From: Candidatus Binataceae bacterium
GTDB taxonomy: Bacteria > Desulfobacterota > Binatia > Binatales > Binataceae
DNA length: 64,000 nucleotides
Reading direction: 5' to 3'
Assembly (NCBI GenBank): GCA_030038355.1
Contig: JASHPB010000071.1
Span: 1 to 64,000 of the forward strand
The position numbers were made by a program, and so were the translations under genes. Under the pieces are notes generated by a model. The model was not told where the DNA came from. It saw only the letters and a program-made list of their open reading frames with translations, and ran no database searches. Shown here piece by piece: positions 39,919 to 49,700 of this stretch (the first letter of the stretch is position 1; the number at the start of each line of letters is the position of its first letter).

Positions 39919-40548
39919 TTACTCGGCGCCCTTCGGCGGATGATGACGGCGCCAGCGCGCGAACCATCCGTGATGCTTCTGCGGCGGTTGCCCTGTCTCC
40001 GGAGCCGCAGCCCCCGGTCCCTGTTGCTGACCATTGAAGCGCGCGCGTGCCTCTTGGCGCTCCTCCGGCGTCATCTGCTGCCATCGATGATAATTCTGGA
40101 GCATGCGCTCACGCTGCTCAGGCGGCAGTTGCTGAAAGTGCTGATAGCGGCGGATCAGCTGCTGCTGCCGCTCGGGCGGCAGCGTTCGAAAATGATTGTA
40201 GGCCTGTCGTAGCTGCTGGCGCTGACCCTCCGGGAGCTTGCGCCATTGGCGCATCCCCTCGAGCACGCGCTGGCGTTCCTCGGGTGGGAGGCTTCGGAAC
40301 TGCTGGTAGGTGCGCTGCGCGCTCATCCGCTCGTCGGGCGACATCGCCTGCCACTGCCGATAGTTGTCGAGCACGCGCTCACGCTGATTTGGCGTGAGCC
40401 GCGCCCACTGCTCGGGATAGCGGTTGGCGAATGACTGTTCGAGCGCGCTTGGCGATTCGCCGAGTGCCTGCGCGCGTGCGATGCTGATCATGGGAAAAAT
40501 CATCAGCGCGGCGAGCAGGAGGATCGCCATGCGGCGGCGGAGGTTCAT
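39919..40548 (-). CDS. Secreted DUF3106-type repeat protein
   Basis: Signal peptide then seven 18-aa repeats QWxxLxPxxRxRxLxxYR; C-terminal GQQQGPGAAAPETGQPPQKHHGWFARWRRHHPP. Confidence 0.82.
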   Translation of the reverse strand: MNLRRRMAILLLAALMIFPMISIARAQALGESPSALEQSFANRYPEQWARLTPNQRERVLDNYRQWQAMSPDERMSAQRTYQQFRSLPPEERQRVLEGMRQWRKLPEGQRQQLRQAYNHFRTLPPERQQQLIRRYQHFQQLPPEQRERMLQNYHRWQQMTPEERQEARARFNGQQQGPGAAAPETGQPPQKHHGWFARWRRHHPPKGAE

Positions 40549-40889
40549 TCGACTGGACCTCCATCGTCCTGCTGCCGATACTCTTCCTCGTGCGGGGGCG
40601 CGACTGCCTGATTCGCCGGACCGGGCGGAGGAGGATAGGCGACCGGGGCATTTTGTCCGCCGCCGAGCAGACCCATCGAGCTCAAGGTGCGGATGCGGTC
40701 CATCATCGATTCGCCCTGCTCCTGACCACCGGCATTTTCGCCATTCGAATTGTCAGAGCGGAACAAGTCGAGATTTAGCAGCATCTGCGGGTCGGGCGGC
40801 GGCTCCTTTGCTCGGGCAAATCGAACTCGGGTGAAAACCAGCGCTGCCGCCATAGTCAGAATCACCACGAGTTTACGAAGACTTCTCAT
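40545..40889 (-). CDS. Hypothetical secreted protein of the sigma-factor cluster
   Basis: 114 aa with N-terminal hydrophobic signal (KLVVILTMAAALVFTRVRFARA); 4-bp overlap with the DUF3106 gene. Confidence 0.65.
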   Translation of the reverse strand: MRSLRKLVVILTMAAALVFTRVRFARAKEPPPDPQMLLNLDLFRSDNSNGENAGGQEQGESMMDRIRTLSSMGLLGGGQNAPVAYPPPPGPANQAVAPPHEEEYRQQDDGGPVE

Positions 40890-41394
40890 TGTCCTGCTGC
40901 GATGCCGGCGGCACCTGATCGAGCCGCTCGATCACATCATAGTTCTCCAGCAGGTCCAGATGCTCGACAACGTTGTAGTTTTTCAGCAAGCCGAGGTCAG
41001 CGTCTTTCATCTCCGTCGCCATCGCCATCTGATCGAGCGGCGGCGCCGACAACGGCGGCGGGCGATGAATTGAAACAACGATCAGCAGCGCCGCGACCGC
41101 TGCGCCGAGACCGCCGAGCGCCGTCAGCGCGAAGCCGGAGCGCCACCATGGCGCGCGGGCTTCCTGGTGGGCGGCGAGCTTGCGGCGCAGCTCGTATCGA
41201 TAAGCGGTCCAATCCGGCTCCGGGGCTTCATCCACGAACTGCGCGACTTTGCGCAGCACGCCGAGTGAGGATTCGGCAACCGCGCGGCACTCGGCGCATC
41301 CCGCCAGATGCTGCTCGACGCGGGCGCGCTCTTCGATCCCGAGTTCGCCCCGCGCGTAAGGAATCAGCGCGGCTTCTGGATGCTTCGTGGCCAT
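40873..41394 (-). CDS. Anti-sigma factor with zinc-finger (ZAS-like) domain and TM segment
   Basis: From ATG at 41394: MATKHPEAALIPYARGELGIEERARVEQHLAGCAECRAVAESS (HxxxCxxC) and one TM (GFALTALGGLGAAVAALLIVVS). Confidence 0.85.
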   Translation of the reverse strand: MATKHPEAALIPYARGELGIEERARVEQHLAGCAECRAVAESSLGVLRKVAQFVDEAPEPDWTAYRYELRRKLAAHQEARAPWWRSGFALTALGGLGAAVAALLIVVSIHRPPPLSAPPLDQMAMATEMKDADLGLLKNYNVVEHLDLLENYDVIERLDQVPPASQQDNEKSS

Positions 41395-41396
41395 CG

Positions 41397-42017
41397 TCAA
41401 ACGTCTTTCAGCGTCTTCTTCAACTCCGCGACTGCGCGATGCACATGGACGCGCGCCGTGCTCTCCGAGCATCCGAGCACGGTAGCGATCTCCCGGCTGC
41501 TGAGGCCCTCTGCCTGCATGATGACGGCTGAGCGCTGATGCGGCGACAGACGATCGAGAGCGGTGCGAAGTTGCCCGGCGCTCTCGCCGCGAATCGCCTG
41601 CAAATCAGGCCCAGCCTCTTCGGCCGGAGGCTCGATTCCGCGCGCATCGGGATCGTCGCCCGGGCCGGCGATCGGCAGCATCCGCTTCCACCACTTGGAG
41701 CGCCGCTGCTGGTCGATACAGAGGTTGACGAGAATGCGATGAAACCAGGTCGAAAAGCTCGAGCGTCCATCGAACTTGCCGGCAGATTCGAAAAGCCGGA
41801 TGAAGGCATCCTGCGACAGGTCATGGGCGTCAGCCTCGTTGCCCAGAATCGAGCGGGCCAGCCGAAAAGCGCGGCTTTGGTAGCGCTCGACCAGCAGCTG
41901 GAACGCCTGCGAGTCGTGACCCGCGACTTTCCTGCACAATTCTTCATCGCTTAGCTCGGGCGGCATTGCTTCAGCACTGGCGGACCCGACTCGTTCTATC
42001 ACGAGGGCAAGTGTCAC
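41397..42017 (-). CDS. ECF-type RNA polymerase sigma factor
   Basis: 206 aa; region 2 FRLARSILGNEADAHDLSQDAFIRLFESAGKFDGRSSFSTWFHRILVNLCIDQQRR and region 4 LDRLSPHQRSAVIMQAEGLSSREIATVLGCSESTARVHVHRAVAELKK. Confidence 0.93.
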   Translation of the reverse strand: MTLALVIERVGSASAEAMPPELSDEELCRKVAGHDSQAFQLLVERYQSRAFRLARSILGNEADAHDLSQDAFIRLFESAGKFDGRSSFSTWFHRILVNLCIDQQRRSKWWKRMLPIAGPGDDPDARGIEPPAEEAGPDLQAIRGESAGQLRTALDRLSPHQRSAVIMQAEGLSSREIATVLGCSESTARVHVHRAVAELKKTLKDV

Positions 42018-42154
42018 GTTTCGAGCGCGATGCTGATGCTACTACCGCTGTGCGATAGGACGCAGCAGCCACGTAAAACGTTTACGTCGCCGGGAGATTT
42101 TTGCGGCCGTAAACGAATCGCTGGCGGCATCCGTCGAAGGCAAGGAAGCGAGGA

Positions 42155-42484
42155 GTGACGACGATGCCAAACGAGAATCCGAGCCCCAAGCCCGACCGAA
42201 GATGGATTTTTGCCGCCGTAATCATGGGCGTGGCGGCTGGATTCGCACTGGCGATCGTCGCCCAATCGCGGATCGCTCTCGAGCGGTTCGACGTGGACTG
42301 CGTTGATTCGTTCAGCCACCTCGCGCGCCATCATGCGGGTATGCTCGCGATCACGGTGAGCTCAGGCGGCGCAGGCTTCTGGTCTGGCGCGTACCGGCTC
42401 GGCGGCGGCGTTTATCGTCTGGCACAGGGCACGCGCTACGCGATGATCGCAAAGGGCTACCTCGCCCGGCGATTCAGCGCCTGA
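42155..42484 (+). CDS. Hypothetical small membrane protein
   Basis: 109 aa ORF with a TM (IFAAVIMGVAAGFALAIVAQ); start uncertain. Confidence 0.45.
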   Translation: MTTMPNENPSPKPDRRWIFAAVIMGVAAGFALAIVAQSRIALERFDVDCVDSFSHLARHHAGMLAITVSSGGAGFWSGAYRLGGGVYRLAQGTRYAMIAKGYLARRFSA

Positions 42485-42602
42485 ATCTCACCACTTGCAA
42501 TCCGCTACATTTTGAGGCGTCTTCCGCGCAGCCTTCCTCCTGCGTTGTGAGCCGGGTTCGCTCACGCGATGATTGTGCTCCAATCCTCGCTGGAGGAGCG
42601 CA

Positions 42603-42905
42603 GTGGCTAATACACCATCCGTAGATTGCAAGCAGGACGCCGGAGTCCTCACCCCGATCATCAATCGCAACCGCTGCGAGGGCAAAGAAGATTGCGTGCG
42701 CGTCTGCCCGTACAACGTTTTCGAAATAGGTACGCTCTCGATCGAACAGCGCCGCGCCTTGCCACTCGGTTCCCGAATCAAGGCTTGGGCGCATCGAAAT
42801 CGCCAGGCCTTCGCGATCCGAGCTGATGACTGTCATGCGTGCGGACTCTGCGTCGCCGCGTGCCCGGAGCAGGCGATAACACTGCGGCGAGTTAACGCTC
42901 CATAG
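42603..42905 (+). CDS. Ferredoxin-like 4Fe-4S protein
   Basis: GTG at 42603 after GGAGG; NRCEGKEDCVRVCPYNVFEIG and DDCHACGLCVAACPEQAITL cluster motifs. Confidence 0.85.
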   Translation: MANTPSVDCKQDAGVLTPIINRNRCEGKEDCVRVCPYNVFEIGTLSIEQRRALPLGSRIKAWAHRNRQAFAIRADDCHACGLCVAACPEQAITLRRVNAP

Positions 42906-43189
42906 CTTGAGTCCGAGCCCGTTCGAAGACAATCAACGGTCCATATCGCGAGGGTTCACGGCAAGGGACGAATGATAGCGCGAAAGATTTTACGCTTTGG
43001 ATGATTTAAAGAATCATTTTCATAGATTCATTCTCATCTCAGCCCATGCTTCATCCGTGCGCCGTCCCCACTTCTAGGCCTGATACCGATTCTTGGACTT
43101 GCCACCGCAGCATTCCCTCGAAGCGATCCATGCATCCGCTATCCGACCGGCCGCGTCGGCACACAGCCCGAGGAGCTGTTCAGCGTCAA

Positions 43190-43463
43190 CGGTGTTTCTT
43201 AACGTGACGCTCTCATATGCGACCGGCACCGACGCGAACGGTAACACCACGTATTGCTACGTCCTGCCCGACAGTAACCAGTCGCCCACTGTGCGCATTA
43301 GTTCGGGCGACACTCTGGACTGACGTTCACCAACGATCCCCCCGCGCCCCCCAGTTCCGACGCGATGGCGATGCAGATGGCGTCGTCGCCGAGCGACGTT
43401 TGCGGCATGGCCACGATGGACAGTTCATCGACGAACGTTCATTTCCACGGCACCAACACGCCG
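43190..43463 (+). pseudogene. Multicopper oxidase fragment
   Basis: LNVTLSYATGTDANGNTTYCYVLPDSNQSPTVRISSGDTL, then after a frameshift LTFTNDPPAPPSSDAMAMQMASSPSDVCGMATMDSSSTNVHFHGTNTP (HFHG copper-ligand motif); nothing further downstream. Confidence 0.6.
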
Positions 43464-43564
43464 CGGCATCGAATCGCACAGAGTGACGGTTGAAACGGTT
43501 GAAAATGAATGCGCTGCCGGAATTCTCGGGCGCGCCGCATCGTCACCGTGATCTTCTCATCGGC

Positions 43565-43704
43565 GAGCGTCACACCTTGGATACATTCCCATCAGCATCT
43601 CGGTGATCCCGAGCAATCCCATGCCCGTTCTTCACGCCGATCCCCGACTACTTGGCGCCGCCGAACGGAAGATTCGGCGCGATCGCGAGATGCTGATTCA
43701 CCAT
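43565..43704 (-). pseudogene. Diverged copy of the aldehyde dehydrogenase 3' end
   Basis: Reverse reading VNQHLAIAPNLPFGGAK*SGIGVKNG(fs)LLGITEM parallels VNQHLAIAPNLPFGGAKWSGIGVENGPWGLLGFTEI at the end of the gene at 44192-45598; TGG to TAG stop plus frameshift. Confidence 0.75.
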
Positions 43705-44125
43705 CGAGTCGTCTTTATCAAGTAACTCTTGGTTATTGTATCCACTATTCGGCGAGACACATTCTCGTTTGTAGGCAGCAACTGATGAATGCCGAGGGTG
43801 GGGGTGAAGACTCGGCCCGGAGGTTTGATAAACCTTCTGCGGCGACTGTCTGAAATTGATCGCCAGAATCCGTAATCATTCCGCTAAACGCAAGAACTGT
43901 TTCCGTCTGCGAGCATCGAAAGTACCCGTGGTCCCCTGGAAGCAGGTCGAGACATCCTCTGTGCCACCACTCATCCCATTCTCAACCGCCCGCATGTCCT
44001 CTGCGTTCAACTCAAAAATCACAAGCTTTCAGTTGGTGTCTGCAGCGGTCCTTACTCGCCAGTCGCTTTGAAGACAGCCCGCGCAGGTCTAAGAAGAGCC
44101 TCTCAGTTCGAAGCTACCGAGGCGT

Positions 44126-44163
44126 GAGAATGCGGCGCCGGAAATCTCCGGCGCCGCATTCTC
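44126..44163. terminator. Perfect 17-bp stem-loop downstream of the aldehyde dehydrogenase gene
   Basis: GAGAATGCGGCGCCGGA-AATC-TCCGGCGCCGCATTCTC; no clear T-tract on either side. Confidence 0.55.
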
Positions 44164-44191
44164 GTTACAAATTTACTCTCGGTCGAGAGCG

Positions 44192-45598
44192 TCAGACTTT
44201 CGACACGTTGACCACCTGGATCTCAGTGAAGCCAAGCAGACCCCACGGGCCGTTTTCAACGCCGATTCCCGACCATTTGGCGCCGCCAAAAGGAAGATTG
44301 GGCGCGATCGCGAGATGCTGGTTGACCCAGGCCGAGCCGCACTCGAGCTGCGCGGCGACTTCCGCAGCCTGCTCGGGGTTCTTCGACCAAACTGAGCCGC
44401 TGAGACCGTAGTGCGTGGCGTTGGCGCGGCGCACGGCATCGTCGACGTCCTCGTACGGGATCACCGGCAGCGCCGGGCCGAACTGCTCCTCATCGACGAG
44501 GCGCACGCCGTCGGAAATCCCGCCGATGATCGTGGGCTCGAAAAAGTATCCTTCGCTTCCCATGCGATGCCCGCCAGACACGATCTTCGCGCCGTGCTTC
44601 TTGGCATCCTCGACCAGCTCCGTAACGCGCTCGAACTGCGGCTTGTTATTGATCGGGCCGAGCTGAGTGCCGGCGTCGAGACCGTTGCCGACCTTCACGC
44701 CCTTGGCGAGTTCGCCAAGTTTCTCGAGCATCGGCGAGTACATCTTCTCCGGCACGTACACGCGCTTGATGGCGCTGCAGATCTGGCCTGAGTTTTCGAA
44801 GGCGCCCCAGAAGATTTTCGGCGCCACGCTATCGAGGTCAACGTCGTTGAGAACGATCGCGGCGTCGTTGCCGCCGAGCTCTAGCGTAAAGCGCTTCAAA
44901 TCGGGCGCGGCCGCCGCGGCGACCTTCTTGCCGGTCTCGATCGATCCCGTGAAGGAGAGCTTACGCGGTATCGGATGCGAGGTCATCCAAGCGCCGAGTT
45001 CGTCGCCGCCCGAGACCACGTTGATAACCCCCGGCGGGACCAGGTCTCGCACGGTTTCACCCAGCATCAGCGTGCTGATCGGAGTGAAGGGCGACGGCTT
45101 GATCACGACTGTGTTGCCTGCCAGCAGCGCGGGCGCGATTTTCCACATCGCGAGCATCATCGGATAGTTCCAGGGCGTAATGGCGGCGACGACGCCGAGG
45201 GGCTTGCGGCGAATCTCGACGCGCGCCTGGTCGGTGTTCTGGATCACTTCGACTGGAAGTTCGAGGCTCGAGGTGTACTGCGCCCACATCGCGGCGCCGA
45301 AGATTTCTCCCGTCGCCTTGTCCAGGGGCTTGCCTTGCTCTTGTGTGAGCGTGCGGGCGAGACCCTCGGGCGGCTGCTGAAGCGCGGCTGCGATCTCACC
45401 GAGAACTTTGCGGCGCGCGCCAATATCGCGGCTCCAGGCGGGATAGGCGCGTTGCGCCGATTCCATCGCCTGATCCAGTTCAGCGCGCGTGCAATCGGGA
45501 ACCTGGGCGAAGACCTTTCCCGTCGCTGGGTTGATCACGCCGGTTGTCTTCGTACCTTTTACGGACTTTCCATCGATCAACATCGTGTATTCAGGCAT
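44192..45598 (-). CDS. Aldehyde dehydrogenase family protein
   Basis: From ATG at 45598: MPEYTMLIDGKSVKGTKTTGVINPATGKVFAQVPDC; GVVAAITPWNYPMMLAMWKIAPALLAGNTVVIKPSPFTP, TLELGGNDAAIVLNDVDLD, NSGQICSAIKRVYV. Confidence 0.95.
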   Translation of the reverse strand: MPEYTMLIDGKSVKGTKTTGVINPATGKVFAQVPDCTRAELDQAMESAQRAYPAWSRDIGARRKVLGEIAAALQQPPEGLARTLTQEQGKPLDKATGEIFGAAMWAQYTSSLELPVEVIQNTDQARVEIRRKPLGVVAAITPWNYPMMLAMWKIAPALLAGNTVVIKPSPFTPISTLMLGETVRDLVPPGVINVVSGGDELGAWMTSHPIPRKLSFTGSIETGKKVAAAAAPDLKRFTLELGGNDAAIVLNDVDLDSVAPKIFWGAFENSGQICSAIKRVYVPEKMYSPMLEKLGELAKGVKVGNGLDAGTQLGPINNKPQFERVTELVEDAKKHGAKIVSGGHRMGSEGYFFEPTIIGGISDGVRLVDEEQFGPALPVIPYEDVDDAVRRANATHYGLSGSVWSKNPEQAAEVAAQLECGSAWVNQHLAIAPNLPFGGAKWSGIGVENGPWGLLGFTEIQVVNVSKV

Positions 45599-45834
45599 TT
45601 CGATGCTCCTGTGGGGTATTCGACGCTTCGCGAACACGCTCGGACAAACCGGGCCAACAGTCAAGTGCAACCTCGAAGATTAAAGTCTTTTGAGTTTGTG
45701 CGACACAAAATCGCTTTTCAATCCGGTTACATCAACCCAGTTCAGACATACGTCGCTCTGAAAATCGTCGGAACGCGGCGGAATTATGGCTGGCACCATC
45801 GATGCCCATACAGGTGTACCAGAGGCGCAGATCG

Positions 45835-46257
45835 ATGTGGACCAGGATTAGTCCGATCTTGACAACGATGTTGTTCGTCGGAGCCATTTTCGCATTCTCG
45901 GCCTGCGTTGATTACGGTCCCGGATACGGTTACGGACCCGGCCCGGGCCACGCGCCGGCTCCGGTTTACGCCGAGGGCTACGGACGTTCAGTAGGCGTCG
46001 GCGATTACGATGAGCATCACGCCTGGCACGATCGCGATTGGTGGGTTAGCCACGACCGCGGTTGGGTGGAATCGCATCATTATGGCTCGAGCATCACGAC
46101 CAAGACGATCATGATCATCATTGAAGAAGGGCCGCGTCGGTACCGTCAGTTAATCGGAATTGGCAGCGCGGCCTGGCGCGCGGGCCTTCATAAGCTGCGA
46201 AGTTTCGCGCGCCGCGGCGTCACCAAAAAACAAGTTCCACAGAACACCAGACCCTAG
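45835..46257 (+). CDS. Hypothetical Gly/Tyr/His-rich small lipoprotein
   Basis: MWTRISPILTTMLFVGAIFAFSACVDYGPGYGYGPGPGHAPAPVYAEGYGRSVGVGDYDEHHAWHDRDWWVSHDRGW; lipobox-like FSAC; the C-terminal part overlaps the opposite-strand gene and may be frameshifted. Confidence 0.45.
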   Translation: MWTRISPILTTMLFVGAIFAFSACVDYGPGYGYGPGPGHAPAPVYAEGYGRSVGVGDYDEHHAWHDRDWWVSHDRGWVESHHYGSSITTKTIMIIIEEGPRRYRQLIGIGSAAWRAGLHKLRSFARRGVTKKQVPQNTRP

Positions 46258-46716
46258 ATGTTCTGCGATCTCGGCGAGGATGAAGTAGATCGCGAATACC
46301 GCCGACACGCCAAGGATCACAGCAAGCAACCGCGGCGAACCGCCGTGCACCAGGTCGGGCAGAATTGAATCCGCCATCGTTGGATGACGAGCCGAGTCCA
46401 GCGCCAGCTCGAGCATCCGCAAAAGAACAACGCACAGCGCATACACTGCCGTCTTCGCGATCACGGGCACGATCCGCGGATAGCGGCGAAAGCTTCGCGC
46501 AACGCGCGTGTTATCGAGAATGAGGACGACCTTCGCTGCTATCAGCGCGCCAACCAGGGCGCGCGACAGCGCGGGAATCTGAATCGAGTACTGCGCCAGC
46601 GACAGCTTCACGATCATCAGGACGATTACGAAGCCGACGAAGAAGAAGCAGGCTATTGGCACCGCCTCAGAGAACTCGCGGGCAAGCCAGGTGACAACAC
46701 GTTTCATCCTATCCAT
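46150..46716 (-). CDS. Hypothetical multi-TM membrane protein
   Basis: 188 aa with several hydrophobic helices (VPIACFFFVGFVIVLMIVKL, LLAVILGVSAVFAIYFILAEIAEHL). Confidence 0.65.
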   Translation of the reverse strand: MDRMKRVVTWLAREFSEAVPIACFFFVGFVIVLMIVKLSLAQYSIQIPALSRALVGALIAAKVVLILDNTRVARSFRRYPRIVPVIAKTAVYALCVVLLRMLELALDSARHPTMADSILPDLVHGGSPRLLAVILGVSAVFAIYFILAEIAEHLGSGVLWNLFFGDAAARETSQLMKARAPGRAANSD

Positions 46717-46783
46717 GGGTGGCAGCGCAATTTGACGATCTTACTCAGATCTCACCCAAAGACCATTGATGCCGCATAATGCG

Positions 46784-49700
46784 TCAGTCGACGGGCGTGG
46801 CCGATCGAACGGGCTCCAAACCTGCCGCGGCTTTACGCGAGCGAGCCGGTTCGCGCTGAACCGCGATATAGAAAATCGGAACAAACGGGATCGCAAGCAG
46901 GGTCGTTGCGAGCATCCCTCCGAACACCACCGTGCCCAGCGACTGCTGGCTGGCTGAGCCGGCGCCGGTCGCCGTTAGGAGCGGCACCACACCGAGAATG
47001 AACGCGGTCGAGGTCATCAAGATCGGCCGGAAGCGACGGCGTGCGGCCTCGATCGCAGCCTCTTTGACCGGCATGCCTCCCTCCTTCAACTCACGCGCGA
47101 ATTCGACGATCAGGATTGCGTTCTTGGCGGCCAAGGCGATCATCAGCACGAGGCCGATCTGCGTGTAGAGATCGATCGGGAATTTGCGAATGAAAAGCGC
47201 GACGATGATGCCGACTAACGCCATCGGCACCGTTAGGATCACCGCGGCCGGATCGGTCCAGCTCTCGTACTGCGCGGCCAGCACCAGGAACACCAGCGTG
47301 ATCGAAAGCGCGAAGATGAAGTAGGCTTGATTACCGATCAACTTCTCCTGGTAGGAGAGCCCTGTCCATTCGTAATCCATGGTCCGCGGGAGTGTCTGCT
47401 CGGCGAATCCTTCCATCATGCTCAGCGCCTGGCCCGAACTGTAGGTCGGCATCGGGATTCCGGTGATCGTCGCGGCGGGATAGAGGTTGTAGCGCGTAAC
47501 CAGCTCAGAACCGAGTACCCGGCGGACATCGAGCAAGGCGCCGAGCGGAACCATCTGCTGATTGTGATTGGTGACATATAACTGGCCGATATCGTCGAGC
47601 CGTGTGCGGTAGTCGGCGCCCGCTTGCAACCGCACCTGGAAACTCTGATTGAACTTGTTGAACTGATTCACATAGCTCGAGCCGAGATAGGCCTGAAGCG
47701 ACTTGAATATATCGTTGATAGTTACTCCGAGTGAACGCGCCATCGAGCGATCGATATCCAAAAAGATCTGCGGACTGCTCGCGTTGAACGTCGTGAATCC
47801 CATGCGCAGGAAGCCGGGGTCGCCGTGCGCCAGGGCAAGGACCTGCTTCACGGCTTTCTGCAGCTCGCCGAGGCCATCACCGCCGCGATCCTCGACCATC
47901 ATCTGAAACCCGAAAGCGTTGCCGAGACCCGGGATCGGCGACGGCGGCAGCACGCCGATCACCGCGGAACGAATCGCGCGGAACTTCTGTTGCAACTCAG
48001 CGATGATCCTTTCCTGCGTGAAGCCGGGCGCACGCTTATCCCAGTCCTGGTAGATCGCGAAAATCGTGATCACGTTCGAAAGCTTGGCGGAATCGAGCGC
48101 CGAGTAGCCACCGATCGTGACCCATCCTTTGATGCCCTCAGACTTGTCGAGGATCGAACCGATCCTGCTCGATACTTCTTTGACCCGCGGCTGCGCCGCG
48201 CCTGCCGGCAGTTGCGCGACGACGATACAGTAGCCCTGGTCCTCGAGCGGCATGAGCGCTGTTGGATAAATCGTAAAGACCGCGGCGGCTGCTCCAACGA
48301 TCGCGAAAAAGAGAATAATCATCGCCCGCGGATGATTGGTCATGCGTCTGACGATCCCGATGTATTTCTCTTCGACCGCCGCGTAGCCGCGATTGAATCC
48401 ACGATAGAACCAGTTGATTTTCTTGTCCTTGGGAATGGGCCGCAGATAGAGCGCGCATTGCGTGGGCTTGAGCGTGAGCGCGTTCAGCGCGCTGATCATC
48501 GCGGTAGCGGCAATCACGAGCGCAAATTGCCGGAACATCTGGCCGGTGATTCCGGGCAGAAACGAAGCGGGGAGAAAAACCGAGGTCAGCACGAGCGTGA
48601 TCCCGAGCACCGGCCCGGTAAGCTCACCCATCGCCTTGATCGCCGCGTCCTTGGGTGAGAGTCCCCCTTCTATGTAATGCGAAGAGTTTTCGACGATTAC
48701 TATTGCGTCGTCGACCACAATTCCGATCGCGAGAATCAGCGCGAACAGCGTCATGAGATTGACGGTGAAACCGAGCAAAGCCATGGCGGCGAACGCGCCG
48801 ATAATAGTGACCGGCACGGTGGTCGCAGGCACCAGCATCGCGCGGAAGTTCTGCAGAAATAGAATAATAACAATGAGAACAAGTACTCCGGCCTCGATCA
48901 GCGTTTGATATACGGCGCCAATCGACTGATTAATGAACTCAGTAGTGTCGTAGAGCGAAGTATATTTGAGAGCGTGCGGAAAGGATTTGCTCATCTGCGC
49001 CATCAGCGTGCGCGTCTCGGCGGCGACCTCGAGCGCATTTGCACCGGGCAGCGCGAAAATAGCAATGTGTGCAGTCTTCTTGCCGCTCAGACCCGAAAAG
49101 ATCGTGTACACCTGTTGGCTCAGCTCGATTCGGGCGACATCCTTGAGCCGTACCAGCGACGCGGTTTCATTCGCATACGGAGTTTGTCCCACTTGCGCGG
49201 CAAGACTCGTCGGCGGTTCGCTCTTTACGATTATGTCTTCAAACTCGGAGACTTTTGAGAGCCTGCCAAGTGTGTTCACCGTGAACTGAAAGATCTGATC
49301 GGAAGGCGCCGGAGCACCGCCAATCTGGCCGGCCGCAACTTGTATATTCTGCCGCTGCACGGCGAGTTGAACGTCGAGCGCAGTGAGGCCGTAGGCCTTG
49401 AGCTTCTGCGGATCGAGCCAAACGCGCATACTATATGGACCGGCGCCGAAGACTGTAACTTGGGCGACTCCCGGCAGACGCGCGATCGGATCTTCGAGAT
49501 TGATTAGTGCATAGTTACTGAGAAACGCCTCATCGAACTGATTATTGTCCGAATATAAACTCTCGATCAGAAGTATATTGGTGCTGACCTTCTTAACGTT
49601 CACGCCCTGTGCGCGGACGCTTTCGGGTAACTGCGGCATCGCCGTGTTGACGGCATTCTGCACCAGTGCCAGTGCGGCATTGAGATCGGTGCCGATCGAA

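Noticed and set aside
43856-44071. 71-aa ORF in the decayed region before the aldehyde dehydrogenase
   Set aside because: No domain similarity recognised and no supporting signals.
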